Assembly (NCBI GenBank): GCA_944470555.2
Contig: OX104127.1
Location: 114,790,741-114,854,740 of the forward strand
Direction of reading: 5' to 3'
From: Heterobilharzia americana
Taxonomy: Eukaryota > Platyhelminthes > Trematoda > Strigeidida > Schistosomatidae
Length of the DNA: 64,000 nucleotides
This document shows positions 51,370 through 64,000 of this stretch, one piece after another. The translations under genes were made by a program, and so were the position numbers. The notes under the pieces were generated by a model. It ran no database searches. It had not been told where the DNA came from and saw only the letters and a program-made list of their open reading frames with translations. How positions within the stretch are numbered: position 1 is the stretch's first letter; every line of letters starts with the position of its first letter.

Positions 51370-52624
51370 GTGAGGAGTAGTGAGTTGGGAAATGTATGAT
51401 GTGGCGAACTGTTTCGTAGGAGACAACTCCCCATACACATATCCTTCGCCATTCGTCGTTGCACTTAGTAAATCTCATAATTTAAGCAATCTTCAACTCA
51501 CACCTTACTTCTCTTAACCACCTATGACTGATGATTATAACCTGCAGCTTGATAATCAGCCGTTCGTGGTAAACCAGTCTCTCTGTGATTCTTTTGAGAC
51601 CCAATACTGATGGGCAGGATAACAGCTGAAGACTAAGACGCGGAAACTGTGAGGCTACATGAGATTACCACTACGCCAGTCGAAACACTAATATGACGCC
51701 ACAACCCCACCCAACCTTAATAATAGGTCAATTATTAATTCATCACTTGACAATGCATTTCCTCAGCTACATCCACCTCCCATGCATTATCTGCAACTAT
51801 AATAGCTGACAATGTATCACAGGACAATATATTAACCACTGATAGTAACTGTACAAGTGTAACTCAACCCCACTATACTAATCTGCTAGGGTATAGATCA
51901 GAAGACACAATTTATTCAACCTCCTTGTCAACTGACGCAGCTCGCCTTACAACACATCTTTCTCCTTCACACTCTTCAAACTTTCGCAATAAACTTGATA
52001 ACTCACTCGACTTGCCCTGTTTCCCTCTGAAATCATCTTCCTCTCTGGCTACTAAAACCGATGTCATCCACTTCCGTTGTACAGTATCACGATGCCGTAC
52101 TCACTTAATGGATGCAGAGATAGACTCTAACCTTTTCGACAGTTTGAAGTGGGTTGATCACCTTTATTACTCCCATCTTTGCATCACCCATATCAGTGCC
52201 AGTTCTGTTTTAGGTGAATTGCCAGTACTAAGAGGCATATCACTACTTTTCAGACCTCCTACGATAATGACCACAGAGCCTTGGTGTCATTTTAATATAC
52301 CTCATGAAGAGATAAGTGTCGAAATGTGCACAGAGTTTAAATGAGACCGAAGTGATAACAGAGAAGATGGACGGCTTATATACTTTCTAAACACCCTAAA
52401 GGTGTCTAGACTGGAAAATGTAGTGCTAAATAAAACGAAGGACTCCTGATGGGTCACAGTAAACTACTAAGAAGCTACGAAACAGGGTTCGTTGCATATA
52501 TAGAGCACCTTAAATTTCCACTGAGGATGAGACTTTACTCAATGATGCATTTTGACACGGCTCCTCCCTTCACTGTCACCACAGGATTCGTTGCAATACT
52601 CGAGATCCACTCAGCAACCCTGTG
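51370..52624. other. Chimeric spacer before LC8 block 2
   Basis: It starts with a 36-base near-copy (51370-51405) of 50997-51032, differing by one base, then leaves the repeat. The rest includes a plus-strand frame of 139 codons (51925-52344) that is serine-, threonine- and leucine-rich and has no recognised domain. Its composition differs from the surrounding AT-rich DNA. From about 52440 the sequence holds repeat phrases (GGGTTCGTTGCATATATAGA and GGATTCGTTGCAATACTCGA) that lead into block 2. Confidence 0.5.
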
Positions 52625-53535
52625 CAAATTTGTGCAGTACACAAGGCACCATATCTAATGCTTAGAGGCCGAATGATACTGCCTAACTGCCAAGCCTCGG
52701 TAGGTGGAGCAGTGTTTGAAGCAGCGACCCACTGATTGATAGTCAACTCCCCAAACCAATGAACCACAACCTCACTCTTTGTAATGCTGGACACAACTGG
52801 AGAAGGTTACAGCTTCTCTCTATATTACAACTTGCCACATTCATACCAATTAACTTTACCACATAGACTTCATCACTTGAGTTACTGGTTGACTATTCAA
52901 TGCGCTGGTTCGCAATCAATATCAACAAGGAAAGTGTTCGCTATTGATTACTGGACAAATTCACAACAGCCGATACATTAACGATGTGTGTCAGTGTCAG
53001 CAGCCATTGGAAACGTGTTCTGATAGCTGTCTGGGACCTGACTAACAAAATTCCACTCCACAGTCTTGAAACAAAAGCTGTTGTCAAACCAACAATCTAT
53101 TCAGTCAACATTAATTACTAGAATTAAAATGAAGTGAAGTAGTCTGACTTGAAGGTTGTTTGGTATTCTCTGAGCTTTGATATTTTGTCCTGAATGTTTG
53201 ATCACAACACTTAATGTCACATTTGGACATAATGCATAAGCCAATCAGAAACAATGTGCAAACGTATGTGTGTGTACGTAGGTCATGCGGGTATTTGTAC
53301 GAATGAGAGTGAGTTAGAAAACAATTATGTGAGCATATTTTCTTGAACATTATCCAAGTAATCTTGTATCTAAGTGCAACGTTTTAGACATTGTAACCTA
53401 TAAAGAATGATAGTATCAGTGTGGGTGTAGAAAAACTATTAAATGAATAAATATTGATGCAAAGAGTGAAGCTATGCTACTAATGTTATCTCTGATTGCA
53501 CGCATTAAGGTCAGATATTGGAACTCAACTCACAC

Positions 53536-53543
53536 TATAAATA
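53536..53543 (+). promoter_or_regulatory. TATA box of LC8 gene copy 2
   Basis: TATAAATA, 85 bases before the ATG, identical in context to copy 1. Confidence 0.55.
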
Positions 53544-53627
53544 GCCTGGCATTTAGAAAAACTAGATAGAAATAAGTTGTGTCAAGACGAAATCGTCGGC
53601 TAAGCGTGAAAGATAGACATCGATAGA

Positions 53628-55802
<2,175 letters not shown>

Positions 55803-57447
55803 ACTTTTCATGATTGCGTGTTTCATGAAAGCAGAACAACAAGAAAACAATTTGCACTACTTCATACATCATGCAACATTATTATCCACTACAGACATAA
55901 AAACATTCAACTTGTAGATTATTGTTAACTCAGCTGTTTGCTTTTGTATCAAACTTCTCATTTCCCCATACAACTTCATTGTGGTAAAGAGATGATGGCC
56001 AATTTTAAGATATGTATAGAAATTTGAGGAGAGCATAAAAAAGAACGGCGTAAACGAACATTTGGACGTATTACTCCACATTTAGTCTATATGTACTTTT
56101 AAATTGGTCTGGATTTATTCTCTGTATGTTTCAGTGTGTGAACGTATAAACTGAGAAAATTCTTATTTTGAATCTCTATAGTGTTTTGATCTGAAATTTT
56201 TGAAAACGCACATACTACTCTTAGAAATAGATAATAAAAATTGTTTACAGATGTAAAATGTCTTGCTACCGTTAACTTTATCTGAAGATCACTTCTTACT
56301 GAGTAACATTTTGTTTTCAAAAATTAGGACAACCATGTAAGGTCAGTCAATCAGGAACTGAAGTGAAAAACGCTGATATAGTCTTAAATAAATGTCAAAT
56401 TGGAATCTTGAAAGGCAGACATTCACACTAGCATAGTCTTCTGAGCTAGTAACTGACTTTGAGAAAAGTGAATGAAGTGGACCTGATTGACGCTTGTTGT
56501 TTGTATTGATTGTAAAGCGGTCAATTGTATGTTTTCATGTAATGAAATGAGAATCTGTGTCACGTGAATGAACAATTCTTCACTCTGTATAAGGAAGGTA
56601 GGAATATCATTTACTGTCTTATCAGAGAGTTTCATTGAATAAATCTGTACGTTTTCAGTAGAATCCGTGATAATCAGCATGCGTAAACGGCATGATCTAC
56701 TGAAAAGCTTCAATGTGTTCGTATCATAGACATAATATTTCACCAAATAAAGCTTAGTCGAATGCATACAACTAATCACATATAAGGACAAGGTAAAAGA
56801 TGTACAGTAAAACTCCACGTATACAGGCAAATGAATACGCATTTCATTGGTTCTTGTTGACCTTACCACAGAATAGGATGACTTAGGTGAATCGTAGTTG
56901 CTGAAGTATCAGTTATGCAAAATCACGTCAAATATTAAGTTTCAACAGGCACGTTCTCATCTTGTTCTATATTATCAAAGATTTGTTTGACGGAACAACA
57001 TTCTTTTAGAAGTAAATCCAGCATCGTGTATTTATAGGAGTAAATGTAAGAGATTAGATCGGCTTTAAAGTGGGAATCGACCAGTCAACACATTTTGAAG
57101 AAACTACTCATTTAAAATAAGAAAAGATTGCAAATCAGCTGGACAGAAAACAGTTGAACTGCATTGCTTTCCTTCTGTATGGTTCATATCTGCAATATAA
57201 GTAATTAGGAACAAAACGTTTCCGACGTTTACACGGTAGTCTAGACAATCAAAGTCAGCTTAGAACTTCGCATACAAGTGCATCGGTCCACCTAGTCACA
57301 CTCTACAGTAGCATACAGAGAAACTAGCGTAGTACAATCTGACATCAAAGTGGATGAAGCTGTATTTGAGGAGAGTGGATTTGAAAATGGAGATTATTCA
57401 AAACATTCAAGCTTTAAAAGATACCAAAGTATGATTGCATCCACGTC
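55803..57447. other. 3' flank of LC8 copy 2, no further gene recognised
   Basis: The candidate poly(A) signal AATAAA is at 56233-56238. The 148-codon minus-strand frame (56869-56423) is the counterpart of the one in block 1 and is equally unsupported as a gene. Confidence 0.45.
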
Positions 57448-57926
57448 GTAAGGACCAGTTTCAGCTATTTCATCAAGAGTCCTCAACCACTGATTCCTTT
57501 CGTTTCGACAACCCTAACTAGCCAGTCTACATCTCCCAACACCACTCAGAACAACAGCTAGAGACTTCATCAACTGGTAACCGATTCTCATCCGGTCAAT
57601 CTGAACACTCCCCTAGCCATTTGCAACTTCGTCTAGTATGGGGTGTGGAGGTGGATAGTGACTTGTCATGACCAGTTGGAGACCAATGGGGAATCTGGGA
57701 ACACTGGATGACTGTTTCGGTTTAGTCTGAGGCCTTCAAACAGTGTGTGCTTATGAACCTGAGTAGAAGTGGGCCCAAGACCATCACATCTGTTAGTCAC
57801 GATTTGGGCATACAATGATCCACAAGTAGGAAGGGAAGAAGATATCAGTTGATATTCCAACAATATTCGCTTCGACAAAAGATTAGTAATTTGTTCAGTA
57901 GTCAGATTTCATGTCAGTATTCAATA

Positions 57927-58102
57927 TAGACTGATATGAGCTAGAGAAACACTGGAAACCTCGAAGCAATGGACAGCGATTTTCTCATAGTATTGGACTC
58001 CTTAGCAGTATGCACCAATGACATGTGTAGCCTTCGAAATCAGGACCTTTAGTTCCCATGGAGGACGCGTTGGCTATCCAGCCACTGAGCCACACACAGT
58101 TC
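57927..58102 (-). mobile_element. tRNA-headed SINE, minus strand, block 2
   Basis: The counterpart of the SINE at 49140-49315, with the same head and body modules and no differences seen. Confidence 0.65.
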
Positions 58103-58341
58103 ACTAATCCACATTTTCTTACTTCTATCCATTCGTGATAAATCACTACTAGCCACCAATGTTTGTAGTTACTGTCTACTTAAAACGCGACTGGTTGACA
58201 TCACAGGTTACAGCTTCTCATTAGAACTTCGGGATATCCATCTCCCGATATGTTGCTGGTGAGCACTATTTAGTTATGTGTTTGAGGTTAATGTGGACAT
58301 TCCTTTTTATTCATAGGGCAATAGTTCAACAATGCTTTGAA

Positions 58342-58600
58342 ATCCGACGCAGTGGATGAATGTTTGACGCGTTCGTCTTGATGTCTGAAGGTCTTCAGTT
58401 CAAATCCAGTTTGGGTCATTTATGTGTATTGTTGGTGAGTAGCATGTTAGACCGAAACATTTGTCGAGTGCTCCACGGCTTTCAGTGGTTCTCCAGCTTA
58501 TGTCAGTCCATAATGCATATCGCCCTGGAAATAATGTCATCATTTTACTGTTCTGAATGCTATGAGGTTCCGTCTTGAATGTTTCATTGCCAAATTATAT
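58342..58600 (+). mobile_element. tRNA-headed SINE, complete copy at the end of block 2
   Basis: The head is as at 49555 (box B AGTTCAAATCC). The body then continues past the breakpoint with GAGTGCTCCACGGCTTTCAG, TGGTTCTCCAGC and GTCAGTCC, and fades near 58600. The CTTTCAGTGGTTCTCC module recurs in diverged form at 7530. Confidence 0.65.
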
Positions 58601-58697
58601 GATTTCATCAACATCTCATACTTCATGAAATGAAGAACGTTTCTTTTTGCTCGAATAATTTCCAAACAAATATCATCGTAAAGGCCTTTTCTTCTAC

Positions 58698-58703
58698 ATA
58701 TAT

Positions 58704-58778
<75 letters not shown>
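58698..58778. repeat. Long (AT)n microsatellite with two TG interruptions
   Basis: About 81 bases of alternating A and T, interrupted twice by TGTA near 58711-58720. The minus-strand frame through it encodes a run of alternating isoleucine and tyrosine and is not a gene. Confidence 0.95.
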
Positions 58779-58780
<2 letters not shown>

Positions 58781-59929
58781 AACTATCTTTCAATACATAA
58801 ACTAACGTAATAGCTGATCTCCTTGTGAATACCTTTGTAGCTTGCACATCAGTCGTATTTATTTTGAAATCCGTAAAATTTTGATATGGGTGAGGTCTTC
58901 CTATCTGCTGAATATATATTGCAGTTTATTTGCTACCTACGGGAAGAAAAATCATTCCACGCATACTTCTTACTTATTTCTATTCTTGAAGTGAATATAT
59001 TCGTACTCTGTGAATTTCTAACTTTACATAACCGATGAGAACTCAGTGTAAGATTTGGAACCATAAGAAATTCAGTGTATTGGAAGATACCCATTTTAAG
59101 TATTGAATAGGTTTGACATTATCTTTCATACTAAACGATTCACCACATTAGTGAATGACCTAAATAACTTTTACGCAGTCTGCGTATCCTGTAGAAAACT
59201 AAATAGCTTCATCGCAGAATGCAGTCGACTGTGACACATTCCTGACAACCACCCTTGACAATTATCTTGAACTTTTTTAGAGTTAGGCTTTTGTTCATAG
59301 TGAAGATTTTTATAAGCAATAAATAACATTCCAAAGGATTTCAGTTTAATCGCCCTGAAAAGTAAGAATGCATTTTATACGCCCTAAGTTGCTTCCAGAA
59401 ATGCTTTATGCATAGCCACATACATAATTAGTTTACCCTCTAGAGTTTACATGTATAATCTCTAGGAGTTATATTCTACAAACGATTTCAATCATTGTAA
59501 GCAGCAACTTTGACTGAAAAGCGAAATGCGGATAACATGGATAACAGCATGCTAATGCTTTCAGAAACCAGTTAACTGAAGGGAAGATTGTTAGTTTAAA
59601 GCAAGAAACCGATTTTCTTTAAGTATGAGAAGGACAGCACATGTAAAAGCTATTTTTAGTGTCTTACAGAATATTCTACCTTGTATATGTATCATTTTGT
59701 CATCCTTCCAGTTGAAGTGCTTAAACTTCAGTCAAAAGGCTAGATGCACATGAGGTGAAAGCGTTTCATAAACCTCAGTGCAGTATGTTCTGTCAGGCTT
59801 TAGAATAACTTTCAATACAACTTAAACTGTACTTTAGAAAGATTGAAAAAAGACTGACTTTAGCTTACTAAGAGCCACGTTTGTCAGTTGTCCACATCAA
59901 GATATTTATCTCTAGAAGCTATGATAGAT
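58779..59929. other. Unexplained AT-rich DNA
   Basis: Nothing supported. Confidence 0.45.
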
Positions 59930-60045
59930 TTTCAGCCATTTCATCAACAGTCTTGAACCATTGATTCCTGCAAGTCCAGACAGTCCTGATCAGGCAGTCT
60001 AAGCCTCTATAATCGGCTCAGACTGACAATCAGACCAAAGTGACT
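59930..60045. repeat. Dispersed repeat related to 48661-48875
   Basis: TTTCAGCCATTTCATCAACA, GAACCATTGATTCCTGCAAG and CAGGCAGTCTAAGCC match the block module with about 80 percent identity by eye. Function unknown. Confidence 0.55.
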
Positions 60046-61039
60046 GAACGAATTCTGTGGAGAAGAAGAACCATTGTTTATACTTTATTTAAACCATTAA
60101 ATCTCGTCACAAAAGTACTCAACGAGCTCAAATGATCAGTTAGACAGCGAAACAAACGCAATGTAATGCATTCACAAAATAGTATGCTGACTGCAGTGTT
60201 AGATCCATGTTCTAAGCTTACAAATCACTGAAATTACAAAAACGTTAGTTTATCGTGTCACACAAGTCTAAATACATGGAAGAAGTTCATCCTGAGTGGC
60301 CTGTACGTGTGATGAAGAACTTGTTATTGATTAGAATAAAATTAACATAATACAGTCAATTCTGAACAAATTACAGAAAAAAGCAATCGATGAGTTTGCA
60401 AAAAGCTACCTTTAATGAATTCACAAATTTCAGTAGGACTGATCAACTGGATACTCTACATAATTCACGATGCATGCAATTAAGTGGTCCAAAAGAAGAC
60501 ATGTGTATACAAATAACGTAGACTAAGACGCCAACTTAGGCGTAACAACATAGAAATGAATATTATTAAGAAGTAAGCTGACAATGCAAAAGGCAGGAGC
60601 GGATACTGAAATTGAATAGCTAGGAGATAAATTACATTACCATTTATATGAATTTGGATAGCAGTACAGACCAAAGGATCATGTGAATTTCAGGTGGGAA
60701 AATAATGATAACAATCATAATCGTAAAAATAATCTTGACTGTGTATTGAGAACTGAATCAGTCGATCGAAAGTAACATCACCCAGAACAAAGAAGATAAT
60801 AGTCACATTATAAGAAAACCAGGTATCTATTGAGAAAAATAGTAGCGATAACGAAAGTAGTGAGAATGAGGTAAAATAAACAAAAGAGAATAAGAAAAAA
60901 AACCAAACATATCCGATAGGGTAACAAGTGAAAACAAGCAGATAAAATATTATCTTCATATAATCAATTCCACTTTTCCTTCCTAGCGAAAAAAAAGCCA
61001 TCACTAGAACGACTCCATATCCATGAAAATTCTGCAGTC
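60046..61039. other. Unexplained AT-rich DNA
   Basis: The minus frames at 60674-60480 and 61004-60690 are hydrophobic and low-complexity, driven by purine-rich plus-strand sequence. No gene is supported. Confidence 0.4.
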
Positions 61040-61673
61040 GTTAAAACCTGGCACAACCACGGCCCACAAGCTTTCGTTTCATCTTCACACGATCTCATCC
61101 ATGTCAGCCTCACCTCGGATACTCAACTCGCACATTCCCATTTGGGTTCCACTAGAGGCCCTGGTCTCCTGCGTGATGTATATCAGTCGTCTCCTCAGTG
61201 TCTAACCAGTCCAATCCATCTCCACTTTCTTCTTATCCATATTCGTTGCACTATGGAATATTGGTTGATTTGTTGCCAGCCAGCCAGCCAGAGTTCCTTG
61301 TTGCTGATTCCTATTATTCTGGCCATCTGATCCGATCTTCAGTAACGACTGAGCGTGGGCGACAGATGTTGATGCATGTCTGTAGTTGGTTGGAAATGCT
61401 TTACGTGACGCGCCAAGTTTCTCAACCATCACATAGAATCACTGACTTAATCGACTGACATTAGAGTTGAAAATCCGGATCTTGTTCACACTTCATGCTG
61501 AGTGCAGTAGATCTCCACACTGATTTCAAATTAACGAAAGCCTGTTCCGCTTTTCCGGTCCTGGTCTCAACATCCTCGTCTGTGTCGCCTGTAGTTGAAA
61601 CGATGCTGTTCAGGTAGGTAGATGGAACAGACTACTCGTGTTACGTTTCTCCCGTTGATGGTGATTGGCGCTT

Positions 61674-61674
61674 C

Positions 61675-61706
<32 letters not shown>

Positions 61707-61715
61707 GGTGGTGGT
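61674..61715. repeat. (TTG)n(GTG)n microsatellite inside RTE copy B
   Basis: Six or so TTG units pass into about eight GTG units. On the minus coding strand of the element this would read as a histidine run followed by a glutamine run, between VMKIPD and EAPITINGRN. The related positions in copies A and C have shorter TTG-like stretches. Confidence 0.9.
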
Positions 61716-61897
61716 CAGGTATCTTCATCACCTCTGTCTTCTCTACGCCCACCTGAAGGAAGTCCCGTCTTCTCTACATCGCCTCGCCTCTTCTGTCAAC
61801 TTGTTGGTTCTCGCCTGTAGATCTCAGAGTTTGTGCAGCAAGATATACTAAACACAAATGATCGTCGGCGACGAAATCCAAATCTTCTGGGGTCTTT

Positions 61898-62158
61898 TCA
61901 TTGCTCCAGCTGGCGTATTCCCCTCTTCTCGCTCCTCACAGTCTCCTGCATCATCCCGCCCAGTCCAACACAATCGCAAAGATCATCAGTGACAGTAGGC
62001 GGCAGCCTTGTCTTACTCCTTCCTGTCTTCACTTCAAAGGCATCCCTCACCTTCCCATTGTGAATCACTCGACATGTGGAGTCGTCATATAGCTGTTCAA
62101 CGAGGTTGATAAAGGTTTGCGACACTAAAACTGTAGAGTTGAAGCAGCTGCCTGCCAA
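61898..62158 (-). pseudogene. Reverse-transcriptase fragment of RTE copy B
   Basis: The 86-codon minus-strand stretch has TFINLVEQLYDDSTCRVIHN, GKVRDAFEVKTG and then RLPPTVTDDL. In intact RTE reverse transcriptases KTGVRQGCLLSP follows; here VRQGCLLSP is replaced by an off-frame RSKTRLPP, evidence of a frameshift across motif B. Confidence 0.8.
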
Positions 62159-62235
62159 ATTACTTCACGGTCGACACTGTCAAAGTCCATTTCGAAATCG
62201 CTGAAGTAGAGGTATGGGTATTGTTGACTGCCATT

Positions 62236-62607
62236 CTACGCTCTGTTCGGTGATGACGCGTAGAGTAGCAGTGTAATTTGATCTGTACATGATTTGGTTT
62301 TCCTGAAACCAGCCAGCCTGTTGGGGTTGTAATTTTGAATCCAGAGCAATGTCAAGTCTCTGCCGGATGATGTGGCATAATATTTAGTTTTGGGTGACAG
62401 GCAAAGGAGCATGATTCCGTGCCACTTCTTGCAATGACTTAGTTCTCCCTCCTTTGTGAGTCCGCTGACAAGGCAGCCCTTCATCCAATCAATCACGAAG
62501 CACCTTTCATTCCTTTTGTGGCTGGCTGCTGAAAGTATCTCTCGATGAGTTGCAGGTGGTGATGGTGGTCGATTCAAGTTTTTTTGATTTTTTGGTTCCC
62601 ACTGCAT
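62236..62607 (-). pseudogene. Endonuclease-RT linker and RT start, fused by deletion (RTE copy B)
   Basis: This 123-codon frame begins with endonuclease-derived MQWEP and passes at once to LNRPPSPPATH, which belongs to the linker upstream of RT. It then reads DWMKGCLVSGLTKEGELSHC, GIMLLC and AGFRKTKSCTDQI, the RT fingers signature. The open frame therefore spans an in-frame deletion of most of the endonuclease. Confidence 0.75.
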
Positions 62608-63130
62608 AAGAGCCTACGATGTTCCTCGAGACATCATCACAGCCAATCCAAAACTCAGTCTGCTCGCGGTTATCATCTGGATGACAATATCGGAAAAGAT
62701 TATTGACTCCTCTCCAGTTGACAGTTGGGAAAGTCCACTTCCATTACATCTGCAAATTGCTCGCAGATTCCTAGCACTTGTATGCTATACCTCCTCATCT
62801 CTTTGGCAATCCGCGAAGCCTTGCCATCTAGCTTCAAACATGGTGCGGACATTCCATATCCCTTTGTTTACTTTCGCTTTCATCGAGTGTGGGAAGACAC
62901 CTTGGCCAATCGACTTCTCGAAGGCTTTCACCAACTAGCGTCACATCGCCTCTCCGATTCCGACGAGAATTAAGTTAGTTTTTGTGTTTTATATTTTCTT
63001 TGTGCTTTGAAGTTTCTTTGGTGGTCAGATTGATTTTACGTGGTTGGGTTGCTAGCCGTTTGCACAACCTTCCCTCTTTATCTGGGCTCTTGATCGATTA
63101 GTAACTGGTTGACTAGTTTACCGGGCGAGG

Positions 63131-64000
63131 TTGAATAGATAAATGAATGCTTTCATCTGTAAATACGAAGACCAGGCATTAAATCTAACTTCATAAGATG
63201 TTATTGCAACAACTCTGATTTTAGGTTTTTTTTCAACCGCACAGGACAACGTGCTGAATAAATAAGATGACAAACTGAAGACATTTCGAATATATAATAT
63301 ATCAATATGTTTGTGATTAGTATTCTGTGATTAATATTTCGCTAGGGAGATATTACTGGAACTGATCATTTTTTGCGAGTATTTGGTTCAAACTCATCTA
63401 TAAAAGTGGGTATTCATCCCATGGTACACAAATTTACCATTCAGCGTATGCATTTAACTGTAGAAAGTGTATAAGTACTGGGGATTTACCACACAGAATA
63501 CCTATTCGGATTAAAAAATGAGACCAAATCTCATAATGTATAAATCTAGCAAGAATTATTTTTGAATAGAAATTTTCTTGTCGAGATTGCTTTTATAACA
63601 GGAAAGAATGTGGTCATTCTTTAAAATATTCATATTGCAATAAATGTACCGTCTAGTCAGCAGAGAATGATTACAGTATTATATATGCTGCATACGATGT
63701 AGACCATTAATCTAGAACATACGAAAATTATTTAGCTAAGTATGAGAAAATATAATAAATGCTAACAAATGATCTAAAACTTCCGAAACGCTTAAGGTGT
63801 TTTTTTCTAGAATACCGAAGATAATTCCTAGCTTAGATAACTTTTTCGCCAGGATCTCATCTTTTTGAATTATGAATTTACTCGTTAGCACTATAAACGC
63901 TGAATTTCCTTATTAATTAGTGTATCCAAATGATTATTTAACTGTTCATTGGTCTTCCAACATTGACGATATAATTTGATGTACTGTTAGTAGAGAGAGC
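63131..64000. other. Unexplained AT-rich DNA
   Basis: Nothing supported to the end of the window. Confidence 0.45.

Larger units (their letters stand above)
61040..63130 (-). mobile_element. RTE-type non-LTR retrotransposon, internally deleted (copy B)
   Basis: On the minus strand the order is: 5' region shared with copy A (CAACCTTCCCTCTTTATC on plus, about 63070); start of the endonuclease with IAKEMRRYSIQVLGIC (about 62790); then a jump at ALMQWEP (about 62600) straight into the pre-RT linker LNRPPSPPATH. The RT region follows: LTKEGELSHCKKWHGIMLLC and FRKTKSCTDQI (62430-62280), then FINLVEQLYDDSTCRVIHNG and AFEVKTG (62120-62020), and the C-terminal tail (RKAFPTNYRHAS, KKVEMDW) down to about 61200. 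Most of the endonuclease is missing, the conserved RQGC after KTG is broken, and the frame is interrupted. It is the same family as copies A and C but more diverged from them. Confidence 0.88.

Noticed and set aside
58623..58847. A protein with an isoleucine-tyrosine repeat
   Set aside because: It is a translation of the AT microsatellite.

Overview
The window looks like a platyhelminth genome, most likely a schistosome. It is AT-rich and gene-poor and is filled with repeats that I recognise from that group: tRNA-headed SINEs with a hammerhead-ribozyme tail (Smα-like), degraded RTE-type non-LTR retrotransposons, and two kinds of Penelope-like element (PLE). I cannot name the species from the sequence alone. 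There is no sign of rRNA, a functional tRNA gene, CRISPR or any prokaryotic architecture.

Only one protein-coding gene is convincing, and it is present twice. It is a two-exon gene for an 89-residue dynein light chain of the LC8 (DYNLL) type, at 44841-47015 and again at 53628-55802. Each copy lies inside a nearly identical block of about 5.8 kb (43838-49680 and 52625-58467, offset 8787). A 2.94-kb spacer separates the blocks. Its first 1.69 kb is a second copy of an unidentified sequence at 25964-27651, and its last 1.25 kb is chimeric. The few differences between the two blocks lie in their first 90 bases, inside a short interspersed repeat.

Layout. 0-1.6 kb: 3' fragment of an RTE element and tRNA-derived SINEs. 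1.6-12.2 kb: mostly unexplained AT-rich DNA with two hammerhead SINEs. 12.2-15.6 kb: near full-length but broken RTE element on the minus strand; its 3' end is nearly identical to the fragment at 175. 16-21 kb: a cluster of SINEs. 25.9-27.7 kb: first copy of the 1.69-kb repeat. 31.1-32.2 kb: PLE remnant on the minus strand. 33.7 kb: hammerhead SINE. 38.5-39.85 kb: a different PLE on the plus strand. 40.4-40.9 kb: inverted pair of hammerhead SINEs. 43.8-58.5 kb: the LC8 duplication. 58.7 kb: long AT microsatellite. 61.0-63.1 kb: another internally deleted RTE copy on the minus strand.

No pathway is shared between the features. The host content is the LC8 pair, and the rest is transposable-element debris plus DNA in which I see nothing. 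All similarity statements come from reading by eye.
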